Shown piece after piece: positions 1-7,459 of a stretch of DNA of 64,000 bases; within the stretch, counting starts at the first letter, position 1; each line of letters opens with the position of its first letter. The notes beneath the pieces were generated by a model. The model had not been told where the DNA came from, searched no databases, and saw only the letters and a program-made list of their open reading frames with translations. This DNA comes from Nocardioides sp. AX2bis. GTDB taxonomy: Bacteria > Actinomycetota > Actinomycetes > Propionibacteriales > Nocardioidaceae. Where the stretch lies: the NCBI RefSeq assembly GCF_902506435.1, contig NZ_LR733215.1, positions 3,630,344-3,694,343 of the forward strand. Reading direction: 5' to 3'. Position numbers and translations under genes: made by a program.

Positions 1-215
1 ACCGCTCCGGCCGCCGCGCACGGGTCCTCCCCCGTCCCGGCCGCCACCGCCCCGGCGAGGGCGGCGAGGTCGGCGGCGGACTGGGCCCGGCGCAGGTCGA
101 CGACGACCGCGGCCACCACCGCGAGGACGCACCCCAGGAGCAGCACCACCCCGACCACGACGGCGGCGTACGCCGTGGCCGCGCCCCGCTCGGAGCCGCC
201 CCGGCCCGGGCTCAC
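1..215 (-). CDS. TadE/TadG-like secreted pilus protein, 3' end beyond window
   Basis: Only the first 71 codons are in the window. Translation from GTG at 215 gives a Gly/Arg-rich start, one hydrophobic segment (about residues 15-40, rich in Val/Leu/Ala) and then the VDLRRAQSAADLAALAGA stretch typical of TadE/TadG-like envelope proteins (Rv3654c-like). The start overlaps the tadE stop by 4 nt, so the two are translationally coupled. It would be a minor component of the Flp/Tad pilus anchored by its N-terminal membrane helix. Family assignment rests on the helix-plus-RAQSAAD pattern and on position as last gene of the tad cluster. Confidence 0.7.
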   Translation of the reverse strand, partial: MSPGRGGSERGAATAYAAVVVGVVLLLGCVLAVVAAVVVDLRRAQSAADLAALAGAVAAGTGEDPCAAAGA

Positions 216-583
216 CCGGCGACACCCGGCTCGACCCGGGCGACCGCCTGCGACCCGACCGTGGCGCCCGGCAGCCAGGAGACCAGGCCTCCGGGTCCGG
301 CCACCCGGCCGGTCACGGTGACCACGACCTCCTCGGCGCCGAGGGCCACGTCGACCGTCGCCCCGTCCGGCGCGACCCGCAGGGCCAGGTCGCGGACCGC
401 CCCCGGGTCGTCGCCCCGGGCCGCGGACCGGGCGGCCTCGCGTGCGGCGTCGACCGTGCGCACCTGCGCGGCGCCCACCGCCAGCAGCCAGCACAGCGCC
501 ACGGTCACCGCGACGAGGAGCGGCAGGACCAGGGCGGCCTCCGCCGTGACGGCGCCGCGCTCCTGCTCCCGCCGCACCGTCAC
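212..583 (-). CDS. TadE family pilus assembly protein
   Basis: A 123-residue protein from a GTG at 583. It has the TadE signature near its N terminus, ERGAVTAEAALVLPLLVAV, followed by a single transmembrane helix (about residues 13-38) and a short extracytoplasmic domain. TadE proteins are pseudopilin-like accessory subunits of the Flp/Tad pilus. The start overlaps the stop of the DUF4244 gene (GTGA), as throughout this operon. It corresponds to the Rv3655c position in the mycobacterial tad locus. Function is by family; whether it is still expressed is doubtful because the operon has lost its 5' end. Confidence 0.85.
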   Translation of the reverse strand: MTVRREQERGAVTAEAALVLPLLVAVTVALCWLLAVGAAQVRTVDAAREAARSAARGDDPGAVRDLALRVAPDGATVDVALGAEEVVVTVTGRVAGPGGLVSWLPGATVGSQAVARVEPGVAG

Positions 584-813
584 CCGATCCCGAGCAGGCC
601 CAGTACGTGGTCGAACAGGGTCCGCAGCAGCCGGTCGCCGAAGCCGCCGGTCAGCAGGGCGTAGAGCAGCCCGGCCAGTCCGGCGCCCGCCGCGGTGCCC
701 ACGGCGTACTCGGCGGTGGTGATGCCCTGCTCGCCGCGGGCGTGGACGCCCGGGCCGCGGGGCAGCTCGACGGTCGGTCCGGTCGGTCCGGTCGGGTCGG
801 TGGTGCGGGCCAT
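580..813 (-). CDS. DUF4244 Flp-pilin-like small protein
   Basis: A 77-residue protein with a polar, Pro/Thr-rich N-terminal ~28 residues, then EQGITTAEYAVGTAAGAGLA, which matches the Flp pilin cleavage and assembly region (E-x-G-x-T-x-x-E-Y), and one hydrophobic helix. DUF4244 proteins sit at this position (Rv3656c-like) in actinobacterial tad clusters and are presumed to be the major pilin. The start is ATG at 813, with a ~140-bp non-coding gap before tadC, so it may have its own translation initiation or promoter. Confidence 0.85.
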   Translation of the reverse strand: MARTTDPTGPTGPTVELPRGPGVHARGEQGITTAEYAVGTAAGAGLAGLLYALLTGGFGDRLLRTLFDHVLGLLGIG

Positions 814-953
814 CGGGTCCTCCTGGTGCGTCGTGGGCCGCGGCGCGGCCCCGTCGGACGAACCTCCCGCGCGGCCACCGCTCGCGGCCACGGGCCGGCG
901 GCGGCCTGGGGACGGCGTCGCCGGGGAGCCGCCTGTGGAGGTGGGCGGGCCGC

Positions 954-1724
954 TCACCACAGCGAGCCGAGCAGCCCGGCGACCAGCGGCACGATCCCGA
1001 CCAGGAGGAACGCCGGGAGCAGGCAGAGCCCGAGCGGGAGGGCGGCGCGGACACCGACCGTGCGCGCCCGGTCCTCCACCTCGACCCGGGCCGTGGCGGC
1101 CAGGTCGTCGGCGAGACGCTCCACGACGTCGACGACCGAGGCCCCGCTCTCGTGCGCCCGCGCCATCGCTCGGCCCCACGCCTCGAGCCCGGGCTCGGCC
1201 AGCAGGCCGCGCCACGCCCCGGCGGGGTCGGCACCCAGCGCCAGGCGCGAGGCCACGGCGCGCACGGGGTCGGTCGCCGGGCCGGGCAGGGCGTCCGCCA
1301 CCAGCAGGAGCGCGGCCGCCGGCGCCGCACCGGCGCGCAGCGCCGCGGCGAAGAGCGCCACGACGTGCGGAGCCCGGCGGCGGACCTCCTCACGACGGGC
1401 GCGGAGCCCGGCCGGCTCGACCCGCCCGGCAGCCCACCAGCAGCCGACAGCCGCGGCGGCACCCAGCACCACGCCGGCGACACCACCGAGGACGGCGACG
1501 ACGCCGCTGCCGGCCAGCAGGGCCAGGACCGGGCGGTGCCGCAGCAACGGCCCGCGGTCGTCGCCGCGCGCGGCGGCGGGAGCCGGCCCGCGCCCGCTCC
1601 GCTCCGACCACCGACCGGGCGCGCGAGCCACGTGGGCATCCGACGACGGCAGCAGCAGCACCGCCGACGAGGACGCCAGCGCCGCCACGACGGCCAGGAA
1701 CGGGCCGAGCGAGGTCGCGGTCAC
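954..1724 (-). CDS. Type II secretion F-family protein (TadC-like)
   Basis: A 256-residue inner-membrane platform protein of the Tad pilus machine. The start chosen is GTG at 1724, overlapping the tadB stop (GTGA); longer readings upstream are frame artefacts. Hydrophobic helices lie near the N terminus (SLGPFLAVVAALASSSAVLL), in the middle (about residues 65-95) and at the C terminus (LPAFLLVGIVPLVAGLLG). The T2SSF core with the HESGASVVDVVERLADDL stretch is between them. It pairs with TadB just upstream (Rv3657c-like). Confidence 0.8.
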   Translation of the reverse strand: MTATSLGPFLAVVAALASSSAVLLLPSSDAHVARAPGRWSERSGRGPAPAAARGDDRGPLLRHRPVLALLAGSGVVAVLGGVAGVVLGAAAAVGCWWAAGRVEPAGLRARREEVRRRAPHVVALFAAALRAGAAPAAALLLVADALPGPATDPVRAVASRLALGADPAGAWRGLLAEPGLEAWGRAMARAHESGASVVDVVERLADDLAATARVEVEDRARTVGVRAALPLGLCLLPAFLLVGIVPLVAGLLGSLW

Positions 1725-2542
1725 GGCCCCGTCCGCTCCACCCCGGCGGCGATGGCCTCGATCCAGGCCAGCCCCAGCCCGCCCAGCGCGACCCCGAGGG
1801 CCAGGCAGACCAGTCCCGCCGGCGAGTCGAGGAGGAACCCCCACGGGTCGCCCCCCGCGCCGGTGCCCATCAGCAGGGAGAGCAGCGGCAGGCCGGCCAC
1901 GAGCCTCGCCGTCGCACGGGCCGAGGCGAGCTCGCCCTCCACCACACGGCGCAACGACCGCTGGGCGGTCAGGTCCTCGGCCACCCGGCCGAGGGCGTCG
2001 GCCAGGCCGGAGCCGGTGCGGTGGGCCACGTGCCAGGCCGCGGCCACCGGCACCAGGTCCTCGGCACCCGGTCGGCGTGCGGCGGTCCTGAGCGCGGCGG
2101 GCACGTCACCGCCGAGGCGGTCGGTCTCGGCCACCGGCCCGAGCGGCGCCCACTCCGCTGCGGCCCGGGCCAGGGCCTGACCGGTGGTGCGTCCGGCGAC
2201 GAGCTCGGCGCGCAGCTCCTCGCACGCCTCGAGGACCCGCCCCCGCGTCGTGGCCGCCTCGCGCCGCCGACGGCGACCCGCCGTCAGCCGGGCCGCGGCC
2301 AGGGCGGCGCCGAGCAGCACCAGCAGCAGGGCGAGCCGACGCGGGGGCAGCGACCCGGACCCGACGGCCCCGGCCGCGACCCCCACCGCACCCACGGCCG
2401 CCAGGCGCGCGGCGCGCGCGCCGCCGCCCGGCCGGGCCCGGTCCGGACGGGCTGCGACACCGCCTCCCCCGCCCGGCACCAGCACCGTCGCCGCGGCAGC
2501 CGCGAGCAGGACCGTCGCGACCAGGGCGGGGTTGGTGCTCAC
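1721..2542 (-). CDS. Type II secretion F-family protein (TadB-like)
   Basis: A 273-residue protein of the T2SSF/TadB platform family (Rv3658c-like). Two N-terminal hydrophobic segments (residues about 5-25 and 45-85) flank an Arg-rich cytoplasmic piece. The central T2SSF region carries HRTGSGLADALGRVAEDL, and the C terminus is strongly hydrophobic (residues about 235-265). The GTG start at 2542 overlaps the tadA remnant stop. TadB and TadC normally couple the TadA ATPase to pilin extrusion, but here tadA is truncated. Confidence 0.8.
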   Translation of the reverse strand: MSTNPALVATVLLAAAAATVLVPGGGGGVAARPDRARPGGGARAARLAAVGAVGVAAGAVGSGSLPPRRLALLLVLLGAALAAARLTAGRRRRREAATTRGRVLEACEELRAELVAGRTTGQALARAAAEWAPLGPVAETDRLGGDVPAALRTAARRPGAEDLVPVAAAWHVAHRTGSGLADALGRVAEDLTAQRSLRRVVEGELASARATARLVAGLPLLSLLMGTGAGGDPWGFLLDSPAGLVCLALGVALGGLGLAWIEAIAAGVERTGP

Positions 2543-2910
2543 GCCCGGGCCGGGGCGCCGTCGAGCAGGTCGAGCAGCTCCCGGGCGGCCCGGTCAGGCA
2601 CGAGCACGCCGTCGGGCCCGACCCGCAGCGCCGCCCGGCACTCCACCAGGCCGGTCGGGTCCCGTCCGACCAGCGCGACCTCGGCCACCCGACGCCGGCC
2701 GTCTCCGTCCCGGGCGAGGTGCACCACCACGTCGAGAGCGGAGGCCAGCTGACTGTGTGCGGCCTCCCGACCGAGGCCGGCCGCCAGGGCGAGCGCCTCC
2801 ACCCGGGCCGGCACGGAGGCCGCCGTGTTGGCGTGCAGCGTCCCGCAGCCCCCCTCGTGACCGGTGTTCAGCGCCGCCATCAGCTCCACCACCTCCCCGC
2901 CACGCACCTC
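2539..2910 (-). pseudogene. 3' remnant of tadA/cpaF pilus ATPase
   Basis: The frame reads EVRGGEVVELMAALNTGHEG followed by GCGTLHANTA. This is the conserved region after the Walker B motif of TadA/CpaF type II/IV secretion ATPases (GEVRG..E...ALNTGHEG..T.HANT). Only about 124 codons remain of a protein usually near 400 residues or more; the N-terminal domain, Walker A and Asp box are absent. Homology stops at about 2910 and the upstream sequence is unrelated, so this is a breakpoint, not a short gene. A GTG at 2907 could permit translation, but the product could not bind ATP. Confidence 0.85.
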
Positions 2911-3263
2911 ATGCGGCCTCTACGAGGAGTGTCTCGAATCGCAGGCGGGCGACTCTCACTCGGACAGTCCCGCGGTTGACGGCTTTCCTCCGCATAGGAC
3001 ACTTAGGCCTCCGGCCGGGACACTTCCCAATCCGTGCCGGACACTCGCGCCAGTCCAGCAGCCGGACCCCGCGACTCCTGACCGCGCTCAACGCTGGGGA
3101 ACACCACTACCCACCCGAAGTCCAGAGGGGCAGTCCGACCGGCGCCAAGGTGTAGAAAGCGCTGTCTGGCAGTGACCAAGCCGTCGCGTTTGTGACGCCA
3201 CCCCTCACGCCCCTGTCGTTGCAGCGGATTGACATTCGCCGCAGCCGGATGGAAGCCGATACC
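2911..3263. other. Non-coding left edge of the genomic island
   Basis: I see no convincing gene in these 353 bases. A 60-codon reading frame on the minus strand (2909-3091) is Arg/Cys-rich and overlaps repeat sequence, so I do not call it. The stretch contains three regularly spaced GGACACT sites (annotated separately) and the junction with the tadA remnant. Base composition is less G/C-rich than in the flanking pilus genes. Confidence 0.6.
2997..3045 (-). repeat. Three GGACACT sites at 21-bp spacing, candidate transposase-binding end
   Basis: GGACACT begins at 2997, 3018 and 3039, exactly 21 bp apart; the first two continue GGACACTT. The sequence between them is not conserved. Such spacing places repeated sites two helical turns apart on one face of the DNA. 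Multiple ~20-22 bp transposase sites are characteristic of Tn7/Tn5053-type ends, and a TnsB/TniA-like transposase is encoded in this island. No matching array was found at the right-hand margin, so the role is inferred. Confidence 0.5.
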
Positions 3264-4688
3264 TCAAGTCACGGGTCGTCTCACCGGCCGAGCAGCCAGT
3301 CCCAGGCTCAATAGGGCGCACGCTGCAGCCGTTGCCGTGACGACCCACCACGATCGGTGGAAGGCCCCGAGAGCCCCCGCAGGATCGGGCTCGCCAAGCA
3401 CCGCGATGAGGACGGCGACGCCCAGCACCGCACCGAGCTGCCGGGCGGTGGCGCCGACTGCGCTGCCGGCACCGAACTGGTGCGGTTGCAGCGACTGCGC
3501 CCCGGCGGCTCCGAGGGTGGGCAGGGCGAGACCGATCGCCAGGCCAACCAGGATCGAGCCGGGAAGGAAGTCGGTCAGGTAGGCAGGGTCAGGTCCGGTC
3601 CTGGTGGCGAACCAGGCCGTGCCTGCCGCCATCGACGCCGCCCCCGGGACCACGAGCACCCGGAACCCGTAATGGTCCGCCAGCCGCCCGGTCACCGGTG
3701 ACAGCGCGGCAGCGATCAGCGGGCTGGGCAGCACGGCGAGGGCGGTGCGGAGGACGGAGTACTGCCAGACCTCGGTGAGGAACAGCACGTTGCAGAGGAT
3801 GACGGCGAAGAACGCCGCCGCGAACAGCAGCAACGCTCCGGTGGCCACCGAGAACGTACGTACGGTGAAGAGACGCACGGGCAGCACCGGACTCGGGTGC
3901 CGCAAGGCGCGGAGCACCAGAACCGGGACGAGGACCGCAGCGACTGCGAAGGATCCGACGACGCGCCACGATCCCCAACCCCAGCTCTCACCCTGCACCA
4001 GGCCGAGGGAGAGCAGTCCGAAGACCGCCGTCACCAGCAGCACGCCGGCGTAGTCCCGCGGTCCGGCCGAGGGCGTGCCCGTCGTCTCGCGCAGCACCCG
4101 GCGGCCGAGGAGCACCGCGACGACGCACAGCGGGACGTTGACCAGGAACACCCAGCGCCAACCGGGACCTTCGATCAGCAATGCCCCGAGCGTCGGCCCG
4201 ACCGCGGCGGCCACGCCCCCGGCCGCCCCCCACAGGCCCACCGCTCCGGCGCGCCGGGAGGCGGGGAACTCGGGCAGCAGCAGGGCCAGGGACGCCGGGA
4301 CCAGCAGGGCGGCGCCGACGGCCTGCACCGCCCGGGCCGCCACCAGGAGCAGCACCGACGGCGCCAGCCCGCACAGCGCGGACCCCAGGCCGAACACGGC
4401 CAGGCCGAGGAGGAAGGTCTGCTTGCGCCCGCGGTCGTCGGCGATGCGGCCCGCAGTGACCAGGAGCGCCCCGAACACCACGGCGTAGGCGTTCAGCACC
4501 CACGACAACCCGGCGCGGGTGACCTCGGGGAAGTCCGCCGAGAGAGCGGGGAAGGCGATGTTCACGACGGTGGCGTCGAGAAAGACGACGAACACCCCCG
4601 CTGCGGAGATGGCCAGGACCTTCCACGCGTGGGCCGGGACCTGCTCGCCGACAGCCCCCTCAGTCTTGTCGGTGGCGCTCACTGCCAC
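3264..4688 (-). CDS. DHA2-family MFS multidrug exporter
   Basis: About 474 residues with 14 predicted membrane segments, the size of EmrB/QacA-type proton-driven drug exporters. Motif D1 near TMS1 (LDATVVNIAFPAL), motif A (GRIADDRGRKQTFL, about residues 80-94) and motif C-like GAAGGVAAAVGPTLGALL are visible. It is downstream of, and overlaps, the thioesterase gene. Two GTG starts are possible, 4688 or 4682; the latter gives a GTGA overlap with the thioesterase stop. The pair is divergent from a TetR gene with an operator in the shared promoter, so export is probably induced by the TetR ligand. Substrate unknown. Confidence 0.85.
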   Translation of the reverse strand: MAVSATDKTEGAVGEQVPAHAWKVLAISAAGVFVVFLDATVVNIAFPALSADFPEVTRAGLSWVLNAYAVVFGALLVTAGRIADDRGRKQTFLLGLAVFGLGSALCGLAPSVLLLVAARAVQAVGAALLVPASLALLLPEFPASRRAGAVGLWGAAGGVAAAVGPTLGALLIEGPGWRWVFLVNVPLCVVAVLLGRRVLRETTGTPSAGPRDYAGVLLVTAVFGLLSLGLVQGESWGWGSWRVVGSFAVAAVLVPVLVLRALRHPSPVLPVRLFTVRTFSVATGALLLFAAAFFAVILCNVLFLTEVWQYSVLRTALAVLPSPLIAAALSPVTGRLADHYGFRVLVVPGAASMAAGTAWFATRTGPDPAYLTDFLPGSILVGLAIGLALPTLGAAGAQSLQPHQFGAGSAVGATARQLGAVLGVAVLIAVLGEPDPAGALGAFHRSWWVVTATAAACALLSLGLAARPVRRPVT

Positions 4689-5470
4689 TCACCCAGGACA
4701 CGACGCGTCTGACGCCCCTGGGCCAGCAGCCGCCCTTCGCGGTCCCACACCTCGCTGTCCTCAACGCACCAGCCCCCGGCAGCCGTGCGGGTCGAGATGC
4801 GCAGCAGCACCCACCCCGAGGCCACCGGGGCCTCGGCGAAGGAGACGGCGAGGTCGACGGTGGGCACGGCGACCGGGTTGGCGGTGGCCCCGTACAGGGC
4901 CGGTGGCATCGCGTCGACCAGCATGGCCAGCGCCGCGGCGTCGAGCGGCGCGTCCTCGAGCAGCCGCACCCAGGCCACGAGCTCCGGATCGTCCCCGCCG
5001 GCCAGGGGCCGCGCGTCCGTGGCCGCCCGGAAGTGCAGGTGCTGGCTGAAGGGGACGAACTCGACCGGGAGGACCAGGTCGGGGCAGTCCTCGGGTCCCG
5101 GAACGTCCGGCGCTGCGACCCGGGCCACGACCGACTCCCCGCGGGAACGGCCCCCGACCACCGTCGCCCGCACCGCTGCACCGCCGGCCACCGCGACGAC
5201 GGCGGAGGAGCCGCCCTCGCGGACCAGCGTCGCGGTCAGCTCCAGGGGGCCCTCTGCCGCGGGTTCGAGGAAGAGCACGTTCAGCGACCGGGGCACCCGA
5301 CCCTCGCCGAGCAGACCCGTCGCCGCGCGCACGCAGAGCCCGGCGACGAGACCGCCCTGCGGCCCTGCCCAGGACCACCACGACCGATCCAGGTCAGCGT
5401 GACCGTCGGTCACGAGCAGCGCTCGGGTCAGAGCCGCTGCGGCGACGGTCGGCGGGGTGTCTGCAGTCAC
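4679..5470 (-). CDS. TesB-like acyl-CoA thioesterase family protein
   Basis: A 263-residue protein with a double-hotdog layout: an N-terminal half with GGLVAGLCVRAATGLLGEGR...SLNVLFLEPAAEG and a C-terminal half with PTVDLAVSFAEAP...VLLRISTRTAAGGWCVEDSEV, ending in the QGRQTRRV stretch seen in the TesB-like/DUF4442 acyl-CoA thioesterase group. It probably hydrolyses a CoA ester in the cytoplasm. GTG at 5470 is chosen because GGGAGGA lies 8 nt upstream. It is co-transcribed with the DHA2 exporter and divergent from tetR. The physiological acyl group is unknown. Confidence 0.75.
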   Translation of the reverse strand: MTADTPPTVAAAALTRALLVTDGHADLDRSWWSWAGPQGGLVAGLCVRAATGLLGEGRVPRSLNVLFLEPAAEGPLELTATLVREGGSSAVVAVAGGAAVRATVVGGRSRGESVVARVAAPDVPGPEDCPDLVLPVEFVPFSQHLHFRAATDARPLAGGDDPELVAWVRLLEDAPLDAAALAMLVDAMPPALYGATANPVAVPTVDLAVSFAEAPVASGWVLLRISTRTAAGGWCVEDSEVWDREGRLLAQGRQTRRVLGEWQ

Positions 5471-5513
5471 GGTGTCGTCCTCCCAGGTACGACCCGGTGG
5501 CCGCCGGTCAGGT

Positions 5514-5526
5514 ATAACAGTGTTAT
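5514..5526. promoter_or_regulatory. TetR-type palindromic operator overlapping tetR start
   Basis: ATAACAGTGTTAT is a perfect 13-bp palindrome (ATAACA-G-TGTTAT) whose right arm runs into the ATG of the TetR gene at 5525. It lies between the divergent thioesterase and tetR genes. This is the usual size and location for a TetR-family autoregulatory operator. The overlap with the start codon suggests a leaderless or very short tetR leader. Confidence 0.65.
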
Positions 5527-6148
5527 GACGGCGTTGTCGAACCTGCCCCACCCCGACGACCTCCGGCGCCGCGAGGTCGTCGAGGCCGCCGCCGGCCTGT
5601 TGGCCGAGGACGGTCCGGCAGGGTTGACCCTGCGGCGGGTCGCCGCCTCGGCCGGCGGCTCGACCCAACTGGTCTACACGCTCTTCGGTGGCAAGGCTGG
5701 GCTGGCCGATGCCCTCTACGCCGAGGGTTTCGTGCGCCTGGCCGACCTGACCACGCGCTCGCTGTCGAACGCGCCGCCGCCTGGCGACCCGGATCGCGTG
5801 GTGGCGTGCGGGCGGGCGTACTGCGACTTCGCCCGGGGCGACTCCGCGCTCTTCTCGCTGATGTTCGGGCGCGCGATCCCCGGGTTCACACCACGCCGTG
5901 AGACCCGCCGCGCCGGCCGGGACGCCACGATGGGCCAGCTCGTGCGCACCGTCGCGGAGTGCCAGGCGGAGGGCACCCTGGTCTCCGACGACGCCGAGAG
6001 GGTCGCCCACGTCTGCTGGGCCACTGCCCACGGGGTCGCGAGCCTCCTGGTCGCTGGCCTGCTTCCCGACGACGACCACGCCCTGACCACGATGCTGCGC
6101 ACCCCCGTGCTGGCCCACCTGCCCGGAGGTGCGACGTGGCCGTCCTGA
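5525..6148 (+). CDS. TetR/AcrR family regulator
   Basis: A 207-residue repressor. The N-terminal HTH spans about residues 13-58 (EVVEAAAGLLAEDG...LTLRRVAASAGGSTQLVYTLFGGKAGL), followed by an all-helical ligand domain with a TetR_C-type core. The ATG at 5525 sits inside the palindrome ATAACAGTGTTAT, pointing to autoregulation. It likely also controls the divergent thioesterase-exporter pair and the hydrolase whose start overlaps its 3' end. Confidence 0.85.
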   Translation: MTALSNLPHPDDLRRREVVEAAAGLLAEDGPAGLTLRRVAASAGGSTQLVYTLFGGKAGLADALYAEGFVRLADLTTRSLSNAPPPGDPDRVVACGRAYCDFARGDSALFSLMFGRAIPGFTPRRETRRAGRDATMGQLVRTVAECQAEGTLVSDDAERVAHVCWATAHGVASLLVAGLLPDDDHALTTMLRTPVLAHLPGGATWPS

Positions 6149-6906
6149 TCACGCCCGGCGCCTTCACCCGCGCCTCCTCCTTCGCACGCCTCGCCGAGAG
6201 ACTCGACGCAAAGGTCGTGGAGCTGCCCATCCGGGCCCGGCGTCTTCCCCAGCTGGATCGAGGTGGGCTTGCTGCCAACGACGCGGCCCTGCTTGCGGCC
6301 ATCGACGAGGTGCAGGATGACGAGCGTCCTCTCGTGCTCGTAGGCCATTCGATGGGGGGTCTGCTGGCCCTCCGCGCTGGGCAGCATAGAAGGATCGACG
6401 CCCAGGTCCTGCTGATGCCGGCACCCCCCGACGGCCTGCTCGGCGACATGACCAGGCTCACGCTGAGCGACCCCGTCACCGCGTTGAAGTACGCCATGCT
6501 CTCGGTGAGCACGGTGCCGGCCCGGTTCTGGTGGCTGGCTCCGCCGCGCGGGCTCTTCACTCCGGAGGCCACCCCGGAGGCGCTGGCCGACACGCGACGA
6601 CACCGGGCTGATGAGTCGTTGCTGACGCTGCTTCAGCTGCTGATCGGCTCCCGTGAGCCTGTTCGCCCGGCCGGCGTGCCCACCCTTGTGGTGGGTGGGA
6701 CTGGCGACGGCCTCGTGCCAGCATCCACGACGCGGCGCCTCGCCGAGCAACTGGGAGCCGACTACCTCGAACTCCCTGTCGGCCACAACTTCTCCGAGGA
6801 ACCAGCCGGCGAGGTGGTCGAGGTCGAGGTTGAACGATGGCTTGGTACCCAGGGTCTGTTGACGACTACCGTTCCCCGCTCGAGCCCCATCCCTCGCCTG
6901 ACGTGA
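6136..6906 (+). CDS. Alpha/beta-hydrolase
   Basis: A 256-residue alpha/beta-hydrolase-fold enzyme. The nucleophile elbow is GHSMGG (Ser about residue 72). The acid is likely the Asp of GGTGDGLVPAS and the His that of VGHNFSEE near the C terminus. The GTG at 6136 follows GGAGGT at ideal spacing and overlaps the tetR 3' end by 13 nt, so it is translationally coupled. Esters, lactones or C-C bonds are possible substrates; nothing in the sequence decides. Soluble, no signal peptide. Confidence 0.8.
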   Translation: MAVLITPGAFTRASSFARLAERLDAKVVELPIRARRLPQLDRGGLAANDAALLAAIDEVQDDERPLVLVGHSMGGLLALRAGQHRRIDAQVLLMPAPPDGLLGDMTRLTLSDPVTALKYAMLSVSTVPARFWWLAPPRGLFTPEATPEALADTRRHRADESLLTLLQLLIGSREPVRPAGVPTLVVGGTGDGLVPASTTRRLAEQLGADYLELPVGHNFSEEPAGEVVEVEVERWLGTQGLLTTTVPRSSPIPRLT

Positions 6907-6952
6907 ACTTCGGGCGGCGGGTTTGCCCCTGAATCGGAAAGAAGTGTGAGCT

Positions 6953-7399
6953 GTGACGCGCTACGGGGTCGACCTACGTACCGGCGAGATGTTCGAGACT
7001 CAGCGACGAACGCTGCTGGAGAGCGACATCGCGTGGTTCGCGGAGTGGAGCTGGGACACGAATCCGGTGCACACCGACGCGGTGTCGGCCGCTGCCGGGC
7101 GGTACGGATCCCCGATCGCGCACGGCATGCTGGGGCTCTCGGTGACCATGGGCCTCATCTCGCGTCTGGGGGTCTTCGAGGGCAGCTCGGTGGCGATGCT
7201 GGGTGTGGAGGACTGGCGCTTCCTGCGTCCGCTCCGTGCCGGGGACACGGTGTGGGTCGAGCTGGAGATCGTGTCGGTCCGCCAGGCCTCCGACGCCTCG
7301 ACCACGGTCGTCGACCGCAGGGCCTCGCTGCTGACCGCTGACGGCGTGGCGCAGCAGGGTCGGCTGCCGCTACTGATGTCGACGCACCCGCCGTCCTAG
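6953..7399 (+). CDS. MaoC-like hotdog dehydratase
   Basis: A 148-residue single-hotdog protein. The MaoC/R-hydratase signature is clear: a catalytic Asp in WSWDTNPVHTD and a His in the PIAHGMLGLSVTMGLIS helix (D-x4-H motif followed by AHG). Relatives hydrate enoyl-CoA or act on mesaconyl/hydroxyacyl-CoA derivatives. It lies 46 bp after the alpha/beta-hydrolase, same strand, and converges on the aldehyde dehydrogenase. A role in a CoA-thioester catabolic route fits the neighbouring thioesterase. Confidence 0.85.
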   Translation: MTRYGVDLRTGEMFETQRRTLLESDIAWFAEWSWDTNPVHTDAVSAAAGRYGSPIAHGMLGLSVTMGLISRLGVFEGSSVAMLGVEDWRFLRPLRAGDTVWVELEIVSVRQASDASTTVVDRRASLLTADGVAQQGRLPLLMSTHPPS

Positions 7400-7459
7400 C
7401 CGAGCCGAGCCAGGTCCCCAGGCCCGGGGAGCCCGGGAGCGAGGTGCTGTGCCACGTCG

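Noticed and set aside
2909..3091. 60-codon minus-strand reading frame at the island left edge
   Set aside because: Arg/Cys-rich translation without family resemblance, overlapping the phased GGACACT repeats; no ribosome site.
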